This document shows, in pieces, positions 1 to 9,960 of a stretch of 55,958 nt of DNA. Under the pieces are notes generated by a model, which saw only the letters and a program-made list of their open reading frames with translations, did no database searches and had not been told where the DNA came from. The stretch's first letter is position 1; each line of letters begins with the position of its first letter. Source of the stretch: an uncultured Candidatus Saccharibacteria bacterium (lineage in GTDB: Bacteria; Patescibacteriota; Saccharimonadia; Saccharimonadales; Saccharimonadaceae); NCBI GenBank assembly GCA_934725355.1, contig CAKVAO010000005.1, forward strand, positions 1 through 55,958, written 5' to 3'. The position numbers were made by a program, and so were the translations under genes.

Positions 1-151
1 TAAACCGTGGATTATACATCCTAGCTAGTGCGGTGGAATATATATTACCATGTTGGCCTCCTTAGTAGACCATAAATGTTAATCAATTCTGAATAACCTT
101 AGTTAAGGTTCGTTGAGAGTCAATTTGTAATAAATTTCTCAACTGTCTAGT

Positions 152-180
152 ATATTATCATGCTAAACCAACAATGTCAA
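152..180 (-). promoter_or_regulatory. Minus-strand promoter reading off the left edge
   Basis: On the minus strand TTGACA (positions 180-175) is followed after 17 nt by TAATAT (157-152). This fits a sigma-70-type promoter that would transcribe toward position 1. The gene it serves lies outside the window. Confidence 0.45.
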
Positions 181-224
181 CAGTTTTACCAATTTTATTA
201 CAAATTAGCAAGGTTGACCTAAAA

Positions 225-247
225 TGCCCCGCCTTTATAGCGGGACA
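225..247 (-). terminator. secA terminator
   Basis: Read on the minus strand, a GC-rich hairpin TGTCCCGC/GCGGGGCA is followed by TTTTA just after the secA stop codon. This is a typical intrinsic terminator. Confidence 0.6.
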
Positions 248-286
248 TAATTCTACGGACGTGCAATCATCGACAAGGGCATCGCC

Positions 287-3229
287 TTATTTCCTACCCT
301 TTTTGCGATTTTGACGTTGCTGTTTCTTTCGCTTCTGCGCGACACGACGTTTGTAATTCTTCTCTTGGTCGTCAGTATCTTTCTTGACCTTAAAATCATC
401 ACTGCTGATACGCTCAGTTGGCTGAGCAGCCTCGTTAACACCCTTTTCAACGGCGGATTCAGCGGCTTTAGCTAGATCGCTATCATAGGTATCGTCAGTC
501 ACCTGATCTTCGTTAACCTGAGCCTTATGTAAGTGAAAGACCACAGACAAGACTTCTTCTTGTAGGTTACGCTGCAACGAGTCAAACAATTTCTGTGATT
601 CCATGCGATACTCGACTAATGGATCACGCTGACCCACACTACGCCAGTGGATACCCTCGCGCAAATGTTGCATGTTCTCAAGGTGCTGCATCCACAGAAC
701 GTCTAGAACTTGCATGTAAACTTCACGCTCAGCACCACGCAGCAATTCACTACCTAGCTCTTCCTCCTTCTGATCATACAACTTCAGAATAGCCTTGCGC
801 GCAGCAGTCAGGCGCTTCTTATCGTTTTTGATGAATGCTATCTTCTTAGCTTCACCCTCGGCAGCACCAAAGACTTCAACCAGTTGATTAGCCTGTGTGT
901 CGTCACCCTTTTTAGCACGACGCAGCAAGATGTCGCCCAGGCGAGCGTCAGCTAGATGTAGAATCTCTGGTGAAATGTCATCACCCTTTAGAATCTTACG
1001 GCGAACACTATAAACAACTTTGCGGTGTCGGTTGATAACGTTATCATACTGAACCACATTCTTGCGAGTATCGAAGTTATAACCTTCGACACGTTTCTGA
1101 GCGGCCTCAAGAATCTTAGTTAAACTGCGATTCTGTAGTGGCATGTCATCCGGGAAACCCATTCTCTCCATTAAATTGGCGATGCGATCACCCTGGTAAA
1201 TACGCATTAGGTCATCCTGAGTTGAAACATAGAAATAAGTATCGCCTGGATCACCCTGACGGCCACCACGACCGCGCAGCTGATTATCGATACGGCGTGA
1301 TTCGTGCCGTTCAGAACCAATAACTACTAGTCCACCTTTCTCGGCAACACCGTCCCCTAGCATAATATCAGTACCACGACCAGCAATGTTAGTAGCAAGT
1401 GTAATTGCACCTGGTTGACCAGCCTTAGCAACAATTTCTGCTTCGCGTTCGTTATTCTTAGCATTCAGAGTTTCATGAGGCAAACCAGCTTTATCAAGGG
1501 CGTCAGACAACTTCTCGTTGTTTGCGATAGACGCTGAGCCAATTAGGACGGGTCGACCTTCCCGATGGAACTCCTTAACCGTCTCGACTATAGCATTAAT
1601 TTTGCCCTTCTCTGTTTTATAAATACGGTCGTTATGGTCACGACGACGAATCGGCTTATTAGTCGGAATTTGAATAACGTCCAAACCGTAAATCTGCTGA
1701 AACTCTTCAGCCTCGGTATAAGCAGTACCAGTCATGCCAGATAACCTGTCATACAGGCGGAAATAATTCTGGAACGAAATAGTAGCAAGCGTCTGCGACT
1801 CCTGGCGAACAGTAACGTGCTCTTTGGCTTCAATAGCTTGGTGAAGACCCTCGCTATAACGACGACCCTTCATTAAACGACCCGTGAATTCATCAACGAT
1901 GACAACTTCACCGTCACTAGTAACAACATAGTCCTTGTCGCGCTTAAATAGTGCGCGTGCCTTTAATGCTTGATCCAAATGGTAAACACTACGAATATGC
2001 TCTGGGCTGAATAGGTTCTTGATGCCCAATAACTTTTCAACCTTCTCTACGCCACGGTCAGTCAAAGCAACAGTATGGCGCTTCTCGTCTACCTCGTAAT
2101 CGCCATCAGGCTCTTCGTCATCATCAGGGTCAATTGGTTTACCTGTCAGTGGATTCATTAGACCATGTTTTGTAATGACCTTGGTTGGTGCATCAAGCTG
2201 CGCAACTAGTGCTGCAAACTTGATATACAGATCTGGATTATCGGCAGCTGGCGCACTAATAATCAACGGTGTACGTGCCTCATCAATTAGAATAGAGTCA
2301 ACTTCATCGACAATAGCAAAGTTTAGCTCGCGTTGACGCAGTAGTTTGGGATTGCTAACCATATTATCACGCAGGTAGTCAAAGCCGAATTCGTTGTTCG
2401 TGCCGTAGGTGATATCGGCAGCATAGGCCTCTTTGCGACTACATGGCTTTAGGTGCGACATGCGCTTGTCATAGTGTTCAGTGTTTTCATACTCTGGGTC
2501 ATAGATAAAGCTCTGCTCGTTAACAATGACACCAGTAGATAGACCTAGTGCATGGTATAGTTTACCCATCCAGCCGCCATGGAGCTGAGCCAAGTAATCG
2601 TTGACCGTTACCATGTGAACGCCACGACCAGTCAAAGCGTTTAGATAAATTGGTGCGGTAGCTACTAGGGTTTTACCTTCACCGGTCTTCATTTCAGCAA
2701 TGTTGCCTTCGTGTAAAACAATGCCACCCATTAGCTGAACATCATAATGACGCTGACCCATCACACGAGTTGACATCTCACGACAAACAGCGAAGGCGTC
2801 TGGCAAGATCTCGTCCAGAGCATCACGACGCCGTTGTGCAGCACGACGAGCACGAATAGCATCCAGAGCATTAAAGTCGTCAATAGTGCCAGTACCTACC
2901 TTGGCATACTTTTCACGATCTTCGTCAGACAGCTTGTTGACCAGCTTGCGTTCTTTTGCATCGCCCGCTAAGACGTCTTGCTTTGCTACCTTTTCAGCCG
3001 CAGACTGGCTCTTCTTGTTCTTCTTTGCAGTAGTTACACTATGCTTTTTCTCAATCTCAGCCAGACGCTTCTTCAAGATGTCGGTCTGCTTTGCTAGCTC
3101 TACATCCGTCATCCGAGCATACTTTTCGCTGAGTGCATTAATTTCATCAACTCGTTTGCGTAGACGACGCACAATCTTCTTCTGCGGGTCGCCGAATACT
3201 TTTCCGAGTACCTTTTCTTTACTAGGCAT
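287..3229 (-). CDS. secA: Preprotein translocase ATPase SecA
   Basis: The motor ATPase of the Sec pathway, which pushes unfolded secretory proteins through SecYEG at the inner face of the membrane. The protein has 980 residues. Walker A reads KTGEGKTLVA at residues 181-190, the DEAD-like box is in FAIVDEVDSILIDEARTPL, and the helicase motif AGRGTDIMLG is present further on. Residues about 51-135 form a charged, Lys/Arg-rich insertion between the N-terminal helix and the first nucleotide-binding segment that is longer than in E. coli or Bacillus SecA. The C-terminus is a Lys/Arg-rich tail with no cysteine zinc-binding motif. The start at 3229 has a GAGGGAGA ribosome binding site. It appears to be transcribed alone and ends at a hairpin terminator. 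Confidence 0.97.
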   Translation of the reverse strand: MPSKEKVLGKVFGDPQKKIVRRLRKRVDEINALSEKYARMTDVELAKQTDILKKRLAEIEKKHSVTTAKKNKKSQSAAEKVAKQDVLAGDAKERKLVNKLSDEDREKYAKVGTGTIDDFNALDAIRARRAAQRRRDALDEILPDAFAVCREMSTRVMGQRHYDVQLMGGIVLHEGNIAEMKTGEGKTLVATAPIYLNALTGRGVHMVTVNDYLAQLHGGWMGKLYHALGLSTGVIVNEQSFIYDPEYENTEHYDKRMSHLKPCSRKEAYAADITYGTNNEFGFDYLRDNMVSNPKLLRQRELNFAIVDEVDSILIDEARTPLIISAPAADNPDLYIKFAALVAQLDAPTKVITKHGLMNPLTGKPIDPDDDEEPDGDYEVDEKRHTVALTDRGVEKVEKLLGIKNLFSPEHIRSVYHLDQALKARALFKRDKDYVVTSDGEVVIVDEFTGRLMKGRRYSEGLHQAIEAKEHVTVRQESQTLATISFQNYFRLYDRLSGMTGTAYTEAEEFQQIYGLDVIQIPTNKPIRRRDHNDRIYKTEKGKINAIVETVKEFHREGRPVLIGSASIANNEKLSDALDKAGLPHETLNAKNNEREAEIVAKAGQPGAITLATNIAGRGTDIMLGDGVAEKGGLVVIGSERHESRRIDNQLRGRGGRQGDPGDTYFYVSTQDDLMRIYQGDRIANLMERMGFPDDMPLQNRSLTKILEAAQKRVEGYNFDTRKNVVQYDNVINRHRKVVYSVRRKILKGDDISPEILHLADARLGDILLRRAKKGDDTQANQLVEVFGAAEGEAKKIAFIKNDKKRLTAARKAILKLYDQKEEELGSELLRGAEREVYMQVLDVLWMQHLENMQHLREGIHWRSVGQRDPLVEYRMESQKLFDSLQRNLQEEVLSVVFHLHKAQVNEDQVTDDTYDSDLAKAAESAVEKGVNEAAQPTERISSDDFKVKKDTDDQEKNYKRRVAQKRKKQQRQNRKKGRK

Positions 3230-3310
3230 TAATAATTCTCCCTCACTTATGTGAATACTGTAATATTATATCAGATATAGAGATACAGCGGTAGAGGTAT
3301 TCTATCGCTA

Positions 3311-4366
3311 TCACTCGCTAACTGGACGGTCAACTTGCAGTGGGTCGACAGATGGCACTTTATCGGCAATTTTGACGACGTCTTTATCGACCTTGGCGAA
3401 TTCCTTGTAGGCATTATTATAATGATTAACTGTGGTAGACAAGCTATTGCCTAGCTTAGACAGATACTCGTCATAACGGGCAATATGCATACCTAGCTGC
3501 GCCACACGCTTTTGTATATATTTCGCCTGCTGCTCAATCTGTAGACTGCGCAGACCCTGTAAAACCGTTTCCAGATACGCCATAAAGCTTGTTGGGCTAG
3601 TTATTATCACATGCTTATCGCGGAAAGCGTATTCAATCAAATCACGCGACGAACCGCTATCGCCAACTCGGCTAACTAGCAAGTCATAATACAAGCTTTC
3701 ACTTGGAATAAACATAAAGGCAAAGTCCATGGTTCCCTCGTTAGGACGAATGTATTTAGACGTCTCATCAATTCGCCCCTTTAAATCACGTTTCACCGCC
3801 AACAGATGGCGAGCCTTAGTGTCCTTGTCTACTGCTTCGACATAGCGGTTATAATTCTCTAAGCTGAACTTCGAATCAATCGGCAAGATTCGTTGCTTGT
3901 CTAGAAATATCACAGCATCGACCATGTCGCCATTCTTGAACTTATATTGAGCCTGCCACTGATTGGGCGCTAGCACGTTCTCTAGCACTGAATTTAGATA
4001 GAACTCTCCAAACACACCGCGTTGTTTGGGGTTCTGCAGGACATTTTGCAGAGTTTTCAATTCATCCGCCACATCTACCACGCGCTTGTTGGTATCATCC
4101 AACTTAGCCAGACGCCGACTCACATCATTAACAATTGCTGCACTTTGGCGCAACTGAGTCTGCATAGACACCTGAGTACGATCTAGCTTTTCATCAAAAG
4201 TCTTAGACAGACTATTCGACAAATCATTTACCTGTTGGCGCAAATTCATAATATCTGCCTGTAGGTACTTTGCCGTATCTTCCGGGCGCACCTTACTCTG
4301 TCGCGCGAACACCATCACCAACGCAATCAAAATCACTACTAACAGGCCAACGATTACATATTCCAT
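3311..4366 (-). CDS. rmuC: DNA recombination protein RmuC family
   Basis: A 351-residue RmuC-family protein. Members have one N-terminal membrane helix, a coiled-coil stretch and a PD-(D/E)XK nuclease-like domain, and limit inversions and repeat recombination. Here the start MEYVIVGLLVVILIALVMV is the membrane helix, residues about 30-110 look like a coiled coil, and the conserved block GVFGEFYLNSVLENVL followed by VDAVIFL and LPIDSKFSLENY matches the family. I start at 4366 because a GAGGAGG ribosome binding site precedes this ATG; a longer frame to 4408 exists. It lies directly downstream of the P-type ATPase with only 5 nt between them. Confidence 0.9.
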   Translation of the reverse strand: MEYVIVGLLVVILIALVMVFARQSKVRPEDTAKYLQADIMNLRQQVNDLSNSLSKTFDEKLDRTQVSMQTQLRQSAAIVNDVSRRLAKLDDTNKRVVDVADELKTLQNVLQNPKQRGVFGEFYLNSVLENVLAPNQWQAQYKFKNGDMVDAVIFLDKQRILPIDSKFSLENYNRYVEAVDKDTKARHLLAVKRDLKGRIDETSKYIRPNEGTMDFAFMFIPSESLYYDLLVSRVGDSGSSRDLIEYAFRDKHVIITSPTSFMAYLETVLQGLRSLQIEQQAKYIQKRVAQLGMHIARYDEYLSKLGNSLSTTVNHYNNAYKEFAKVDKDVVKIADKVPSVDPLQVDRPVSE

Positions 4367-4371
4367 GCTAT

Positions 4372-6918
4372 TTATTCCTCCTCGAGCATCATATGATAAC
4401 GCGCCCACTTCTTATATGTTTCAATCACGAACACCATTACCACAGATGATAGTAGGCACGCCCAAATAGTATTAGCATGAATGCTCGTCATATATAACGC
4501 GTCACGCAGCGCAGGCGTCAGCAGGGCGATTACCTGCAACACCATCGCACCTATCAACGCCCAGAAGAACGAGCGATTACGAATACGTAATATCTTGTTA
4601 AGCGGCTGCAAGCTGCGCATTAGTACTGCGTTCACCCACTGAATAACAATCAGCGTCAAGAAGGCGGCGCTACGAGCAATACCTTCGTTCTCTTCGACTG
4701 TTGCGGTGCCATGATGCAAGAATGTATAGAAAACAGTTAACACAACTACTGCCATTGTTAGTGAAGTTACTAGCATTTGACCTATTAAATACTTATTAAG
4801 AATTGGCGCGTCAGGCTTTAGCGGCCTATGCTTCATTATGTCACGCGCACCTGGCTCTAAACCCAATGGTATTACCATAAAGGTATCGGTCGCCAAATTA
4901 ATCCACAGAATCTGGACAGCCAGCACCGGTAGCGGCAACCCCATCAGCAACGCACCAATAGTTACTAACACCTCACCTGCATTAGTGGCCAACAGATATA
5001 GCAGCATATTACGAACATTCGCAATAATAATCCGCCCTTCGCGAATCGCCGTAACAATTGAGCGGAAGTTATTATCCAGCAAAACCATATCACTGGCGTC
5101 TTTAGCGACCGCCGCACCACTGCCCATTGCTATACCAACATGCGCTTTGGTTAACGCTGGAACATCGTTTACACCGTCGCCAGTCATAGCGGTAACCTGG
5201 TTCTTGTTTAACTCCTCTAATATCCGGTATTTAGCCTCTGGCGTAACGCGTGCATACACACGGGTTGATGCCACTACAGTTGCTAATTTATCAGGCGATA
5301 GCTGCATTAACTTATGACTGTCGTAAACCTGACTTGGGTCGTCAGCGATACCCACCTTATGTGCAATATTGTACGCGGTCTCAGCATGATCACCAGTAAT
5401 CATCACTACACGCACACCAGCTTTTTGCGCCTCGTGCACTGCATTCTCGATCCTTGGGCGTAGCTCGTCCGCTACCGCTAGAAAGCCTAAGAATTCCAGA
5501 CCTTCATTCGACACATGGCTAAGCGCCAAAATATCTTCTTTCGTATCGCATTTTGCCACAGCAATAACCCGATAGCCTTGCTTAGCATATTCGTGCAGCT
5601 TGGTATTAGCCTGCTTCCGTGCCGTCTCGTTCAACTTGCAACGATTCAGCACTTTCTCGGGCGCGCCCTTTATATATACCACCTTACTCTTACCAAATCG
5701 CCAAACGTTGCCACTCATCGCGAGCGTATAATCGAACGGCAAGCTACACGCCAACTCCGCTTTCGTTGTCTGATGCGGGTTACTCACCTTATTTTTAGTC
5801 AAAAAATGCGCCAACGCTGCGTCCAGTGGGTCACCTTTATAACCCTTACTATTGTTTAGCGTAAATGAAGTCTGCAGGGCAAATACTGCTTCATTAAAGC
5901 GCGGCGACCAGACCTCTTGTACCCGCAGTTCATTGCGAGTTAGCGTGCCTGTTTTGTCGGTCGCCACAACAGTCACCATACCCACGTTCTCGATCGCTCG
6001 CATATTGCGCACTAGTGCTCGCTTCTCTGCCATACGACGCATACCTAGCGCTAGCACTACTGTAATAGCTATTGGCAAGCTCTCTGGAACAGCTGACACT
6101 GCAAACGCCAGTACAAACTCTAAAGCCTCGACAAACGTCTGTCCCTGAGCTAGTTCTAGCACCATTACTATAACCGCCATCACAAAGACCACGACCACAA
6201 CATTAGCGATCAGCTTGTCGATCTTCTGCTGAATTGGCGATTCAGTGCTTCCACTAGCCAATTTTGCCAACCGACCAAACTGCGTATCATTAGCGGTAGC
6301 AGTAACAATACACAGACCCGAACCCGCCACAACAAAAGAGCCTGCAAATACCATATTTGCCTGATCGTAGACCTCTTTCGTGCCTTTGATGACAGAGTTA
6401 GTCTTGCGAATCGACATACTCTCACCGGTTAGCATTGACTCATCAGTGTTTAGGTGAGTAGCCTCTAGCACGCGCGCATCAGCAGGCACCTTCTGGCCTT
6501 CTTGCAAAATGATGATGTCGCCTGGCACAACACTTTCTGCTGGTATTGCAACCACATCGCCATCACGGTAAACTTCAACCTTATCGTTTTCCTTCTGGCG
6601 TAAGCTGCGCAAGATACGCTCAGTCGAGTACTGCTGAACCCAATCAATTACTGCACTAACAATCATAATCGTCAGAACGATCACCGCTTCAACAAATTGG
6701 CCTTGCAATATACTCAGCAAGCCAGCTACCGCTAGTACACCCATCATCACATTGGCGAACGGTGCTATGATACGTCGCCACAACGGTTCACCATTAATAC
6801 TTACCGTATTGACGCCAACCTCTTGCAATCTACGATCTGCTTCTCGGGATTTTAGCCCATCGCGGCTAGATTTTAGCGCCTTTAGTACTTCATCAATGCC
6901 CAAGTTGTAATATTCCAT
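4372..6918 (-). CDS. Cation-transporting P-type ATPase, probably Ca2+ type
   Basis: An 848-residue membrane pump that uses an aspartyl-phosphate intermediate to move a cation. TGES is at residues 164-167, the M4 ion-site motif PESLP at 278-282, the phosphorylation motif DKTGTLT at 321-327 and the hinge motif TGDGVND in the second half. An N-terminal cation-ATPase domain precedes M1 and several hydrophobic segments follow the TGDGVND region, as in P2-type pumps. PES replaces the usual PEG of SERCA-like pumps, so the ion is not certain. Transcription probably begins at or next to the ATG: a TATAAT box (6926-6931) ends 7 nt upstream and there is no ribosome binding site. rmuC follows in the same direction. 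Confidence 0.92.
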   Translation of the reverse strand: MEYYNLGIDEVLKALKSSRDGLKSREADRRLQEVGVNTVSINGEPLWRRIIAPFANVMMGVLAVAGLLSILQGQFVEAVIVLTIMIVSAVIDWVQQYSTERILRSLRQKENDKVEVYRDGDVVAIPAESVVPGDIIILQEGQKVPADARVLEATHLNTDESMLTGESMSIRKTNSVIKGTKEVYDQANMVFAGSFVVAGSGLCIVTATANDTQFGRLAKLASGSTESPIQQKIDKLIANVVVVVFVMAVIVMVLELAQGQTFVEALEFVLAFAVSAVPESLPIAITVVLALGMRRMAEKRALVRNMRAIENVGMVTVVATDKTGTLTRNELRVQEVWSPRFNEAVFALQTSFTLNNSKGYKGDPLDAALAHFLTKNKVSNPHQTTKAELACSLPFDYTLAMSGNVWRFGKSKVVYIKGAPEKVLNRCKLNETARKQANTKLHEYAKQGYRVIAVAKCDTKEDILALSHVSNEGLEFLGFLAVADELRPRIENAVHEAQKAGVRVVMITGDHAETAYNIAHKVGIADDPSQVYDSHKLMQLSPDKLATVVASTRVYARVTPEAKYRILEELNKNQVTAMTGDGVNDVPALTKAHVGIAMGSGAAVAKDASDMVLLDNNFRSIVTAIREGRIIIANVRNMLLYLLATNAGEVLVTIGALLMGLPLPVLAVQILWINLATDTFMVIPLGLEPGARDIMKHRPLKPDAPILNKYLIGQMLVTSLTMAVVVLTVFYTFLHHGTATVEENEGIARSAAFLTLIVIQWVNAVLMRSLQPLNKILRIRNRSFFWALIGAMVLQVIALLTPALRDALYMTSIHANTIWACLLSSVVMVFVIETYKKWARYHMMLEEE

Positions 6919-6953
6919 TAATCCTATTATATCAAATTGATTATGGTTTATTA

Positions 6954-9242
6954 CTACTCAGTACGGTTATTGCTAGGATTGGTAGCTATAGCGAGCAACG
7001 GCAGTATCAACCAAATGGCAACTACAGCCAATAGCAACGAACCACCGATAATCAGTAGATAAGTTGGCGAGATGTTAACCCGCAACGACGTACTGTTATT
7101 ATTAACAAACACTATCGCCGTAAAAACACCCAGACCCGCCGCCACTAACGACGTGATAACTAATGGCAAGAGTGATTCTATGATAGTCATCCGCTTTAGC
7201 TCGCTAACCTGCATACCTGATAAGCGCATGGTATACAGCGATCGTTTACGCTCTAAAATGCCACCAATAGTCGACACAACGATTGAAACAATAGCCACGA
7301 CCATTGTTGCAGCCATGCCACCGTAGGCCATCCACGCCAACTTTTTCATCGACTCGTTACCACTATCATGCGCCTCGTAATTGCTAATGACATGAGCATT
7401 GGTAATATTACTAGTAGCTAGCAGAGTACGTAGTCGGTCGATATTTCGCTCATCGATATCTATTAGATAGTTGTAGCTATTCGTCGGAATGTCGTTTAAC
7501 GATTTGCCGGCATTAAGTTGCTCAACAGTGTCATGAGAGAGCAATCCATACTCACTGTTATCATTAATCGATTTCAGCCGATCGCTTAGTTTGGCCATAC
7601 TATCAGCATAGGTTAATGTATCAGTGACCGAGGCGCCTATCCATCTGACAGCGACATAGCGATTGCTATCACCATTACATTTTACAGTGGCGATGTGCGA
7701 TTGCATATTTTGGCACCTACCGACTGACCATACACCGTAAACAGGTAACTTCTGAACATTGCTAACATAATCCGTATGATCCAGCAAATTCGACAACTTA
7801 TCAGCTTCGTCGTCCTTTTTATCCAATTGCGTTAAATCAATCAAGGCGGTTTGACTGTCGATCATAGCTAGGCCTCCTGCGTTATCGCGATTAAGTTTAT
7901 CGATACCACTAGTAGCGCTGATAAAGAAGGTGCCTGCAAACAGAGCCAAAACCACACCAATGACCGATCTACTGATGGCGCGGGCATGCACTTGAACATA
8001 CTTCATGCCGATCATGCCAACAGGTTTGCGTGCCAGCTTAGCACCTAGTTTAGCTAGGCTATAGGTTAGCCATGGACCAGCCAATACTAGCCCACCCATG
8101 TTCAAGACCAAAGCCACCATAATAACTATGATATTAGTTTTGCTTTCGTCATAATTCTTAGCATGTCCTTTTGTTTGCAGCCAGATTAGAATGATGATGC
8201 CAACAAGCAAAGGAATAATTCGCCACCAGCCTGGTTTATTTTCGCGACGAGCGTCCCGCGTGATACCAAGCGGCGAAGCGTGAACTTTACGCATACCCCA
8301 CCAGTTAGCCAGCCAAACCAACAGAGTCGTCAGAATGGCAATAATAGCATATTGCATCTTCTGAACCACAATCATGTCTGGCCAGTAACGAGTTTCCTGG
8401 AGTGTGAGTTGTTGCAATAGAGGCATCGATACAACATATAACAGAGTACCAATAACAATACCCGCAATAGCAGATAGCAAAGCCTCAGTTGCAATAATGT
8501 TGATGACCTGTTTATTTGTCGCACCAACTAAGCGCAAAGCAGCATATCGCTTCTCACGCTGAACGGAACCAAGCTTGGCTGAGATAGAGATCAGCATAAT
8601 AACCGGCAGCAAGATGATAATCACACCCATATAAACGATGTAACTTATCAGAGTCTCATAGACGCTTGCCTGCATATTTTTAGGTAGCTTATCAGCAAAA
8701 CGATATACCAGACCTCTTGATTCATCCGTCATATCCACTGGTATAGTACCCGCAGGCACACCTGCAACAACCACTAATTCATCGCGGCCGCTAGACATAC
8801 TGGAGGGTAGATTACGAGACAGCTGTTTAGTGCCATAACGTAGGCCAATTTGATCCTCGGGGTGCTCCTTGATTATTTTAGCCAGAGCATCAGAAACGTA
8901 ATATTCGCCTGGGTCGGGTACTTTTAGACCTAGTAAATCAGGGCTACGTGAGCCAGTCTTCTCCATTTTAATAACACGGACGTCGGTATTGCGCCATGCG
9001 TCGCTGTTAATGCTCACTCGCACTGGATCGATCCCATCGACATGCTTTACTGATTTATCATCAGCCATCTGCTGTTGCAGAGTGTTGATAAAAGCATAAC
9101 GGTCGAAATTGCTCATGGCGTTAAAGATGGCGGTAAAGGCTAGAATAATCCAAGTGCCAACCGCTACAGCCCCAGTCATCAAAGCTAGCCGTTTCCAACC
9201 GGTGCGAATAGACTTTCTAAATAGCAATAAACTAACGCCCAT
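6954..9242 (-). CDS. ABC transporter permease, FtsX/MacB type
   Basis: A 762-residue permease with FtsX-like architecture. It has one helix near residue 25, a large extracytoplasmic domain, three helices (about 230-330), a second soluble domain and three helices at the C-terminus. Motifs such as QREKRYAALRLVGATNKQV are typical of FtsX-domain permeases. I start at 9242 (MGVSLLLFRKSIR) because GGAGGAGC precedes it; the frame is open further upstream. The start overlaps the end of the ATP-binding subunit by 11 nt, which suggests translational coupling. With the ATPase and PadR regulator it makes a three-gene operon, probably for export of a peptide or drug or for lipid handling; the substrate cannot be told from the sequence. 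Confidence 0.9.
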   Translation of the reverse strand: MGVSLLLFRKSIRTGWKRLALMTGAVAVGTWIILAFTAIFNAMSNFDRYAFINTLQQQMADDKSVKHVDGIDPVRVSINSDAWRNTDVRVIKMEKTGSRSPDLLGLKVPDPGEYYVSDALAKIIKEHPEDQIGLRYGTKQLSRNLPSSMSSGRDELVVVAGVPAGTIPVDMTDESRGLVYRFADKLPKNMQASVYETLISYIVYMGVIIILLPVIMLISISAKLGSVQREKRYAALRLVGATNKQVINIIATEALLSAIAGIVIGTLLYVVSMPLLQQLTLQETRYWPDMIVVQKMQYAIIAILTTLLVWLANWWGMRKVHASPLGITRDARRENKPGWWRIIPLLVGIIILIWLQTKGHAKNYDESKTNIIVIMVALVLNMGGLVLAGPWLTYSLAKLGAKLARKPVGMIGMKYVQVHARAISRSVIGVVLALFAGTFFISATSGIDKLNRDNAGGLAMIDSQTALIDLTQLDKKDDEADKLSNLLDHTDYVSNVQKLPVYGVWSVGRCQNMQSHIATVKCNGDSNRYVAVRWIGASVTDTLTYADSMAKLSDRLKSINDNSEYGLLSHDTVEQLNAGKSLNDIPTNSYNYLIDIDERNIDRLRTLLATSNITNAHVISNYEAHDSGNESMKKLAWMAYGGMAATMVVAIVSIVVSTIGGILERKRSLYTMRLSGMQVSELKRMTIIESLLPLVITSLVAAGLGVFTAIVFVNNNSTSLRVNISPTYLLIIGGSLLLAVVAIWLILPLLAIATNPSNNRTE

Positions 9243-9960
9243 CGCCAGCTCCTCCAGAGATGCGACCATCACGGACAATAATTTCCCGATCTGCCCAGGC
9301 GGCAATAGTTGGCTCGTGCGTAACCATTACAACTGTAGTGCCAGATTTCTTGGCAGTAGTAATGAATAGCTTCATGATATGCTCGCTACTTAGACTATCC
9401 AGCGAGCCAGTCGGCTCGTCAGTAAATAGCACTTCCGGCTCGATGATCATAGCGCGAGCGATAGCAACACGTTGCTGCTGTCCGCCCGACAGCTCAGTGA
9501 CGACACAGTCCGCCTTATCTTTAACACCAACTTCATCTAACCAAGCCATGGCCTTACGATACGCTTCCGCTTTAGGCACGCCATTCAATAGCAGTGGCAC
9601 AGCAACATTATCGACCGCTGTTAACTCAGGAACTAGCTGCGAAAATTGAAAAACAAAGCCAAATTTAGTTCGCCGCAAGATAGTTCGCTGCTTATCACTC
9701 ATATTATCGATACGGTCGCCGTTAAAAAAGATTTCACCGCTATCGGGTGGGGTAATGCCAGCTAGAGCATGTAGCAAAGTAGACTTACCTGAGCCCGATG
9801 GCCCCATAATGGCTAGTACCTCGCCACGCCTAATCGACAGGTCGATACCCCGCATAGCCTTAGTCTCACCAAACGACTTCTTAATATCATTGGCACGAAT
9901 AATAATATTGCTATCTTTTTCGTTCACCTTATCCCCTGCTCTAGTCACGGGTTGTTGCAT
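9232..9960 (-). CDS. ABC transporter ATP-binding protein, LolD/MacB type
   Basis: A 242-residue ABC ATPase. Walker A is GPSGSGKST, the Q-loop lies in FVFQFSQL, the signature is LSGGQQQRVAIARA, Walker B reads EVLFTDEPTGSLDS and the switch His is in MVTHEP. The EPTGSLDS sequence and length match the MacB/LolD branch that pairs with FtsX-type permeases. It starts at 9960 behind an AAAGGAGGAAC ribosome binding site, overlapping the end of padR, and overlaps the permease start downstream. Confidence 0.95.
   Translation of the reverse strand: MQQPVTRAGDKVNEKDSNIIIRANDIKKSFGETKAMRGIDLSIRRGEVLAIMGPSGSGKSTLLHALAGITPPDSGEIFFNGDRIDNMSDKQRTILRRTKFGFVFQFSQLVPELTAVDNVAVPLLLNGVPKAEAYRKAMAWLDEVGVKDKADCVVTELSGGQQQRVAIARAMIIEPEVLFTDEPTGSLDSLSSEHIMKLFITTAKKSGTTVVMVTHEPTIAAWADREIIVRDGRISGGAGDGR

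Larger units (their letters stand above)
1..286. other. Left-edge intergenic region
   Basis: No long gene is visible here. On the minus strand there is a promoter-like pair (152-180), then an AAGGAGG ribosome binding site followed by an 8-codon ORF starting at 51, read as M-V-I-Y-I-P-P-H and stop. It could be a leader peptide for a gene beyond the window edge, or chance. A small inverted repeat AACCTTA/TTAAGGTT lies near 100-116. The secA terminator occupies 225-247. Confidence 0.35.

Noticed and set aside
2886..3254. Plus-strand 122-codon ORF opposite the secA start
   Set aside because: Composition is the complement of the Lys-rich secA N-terminus; no ribosome binding site.
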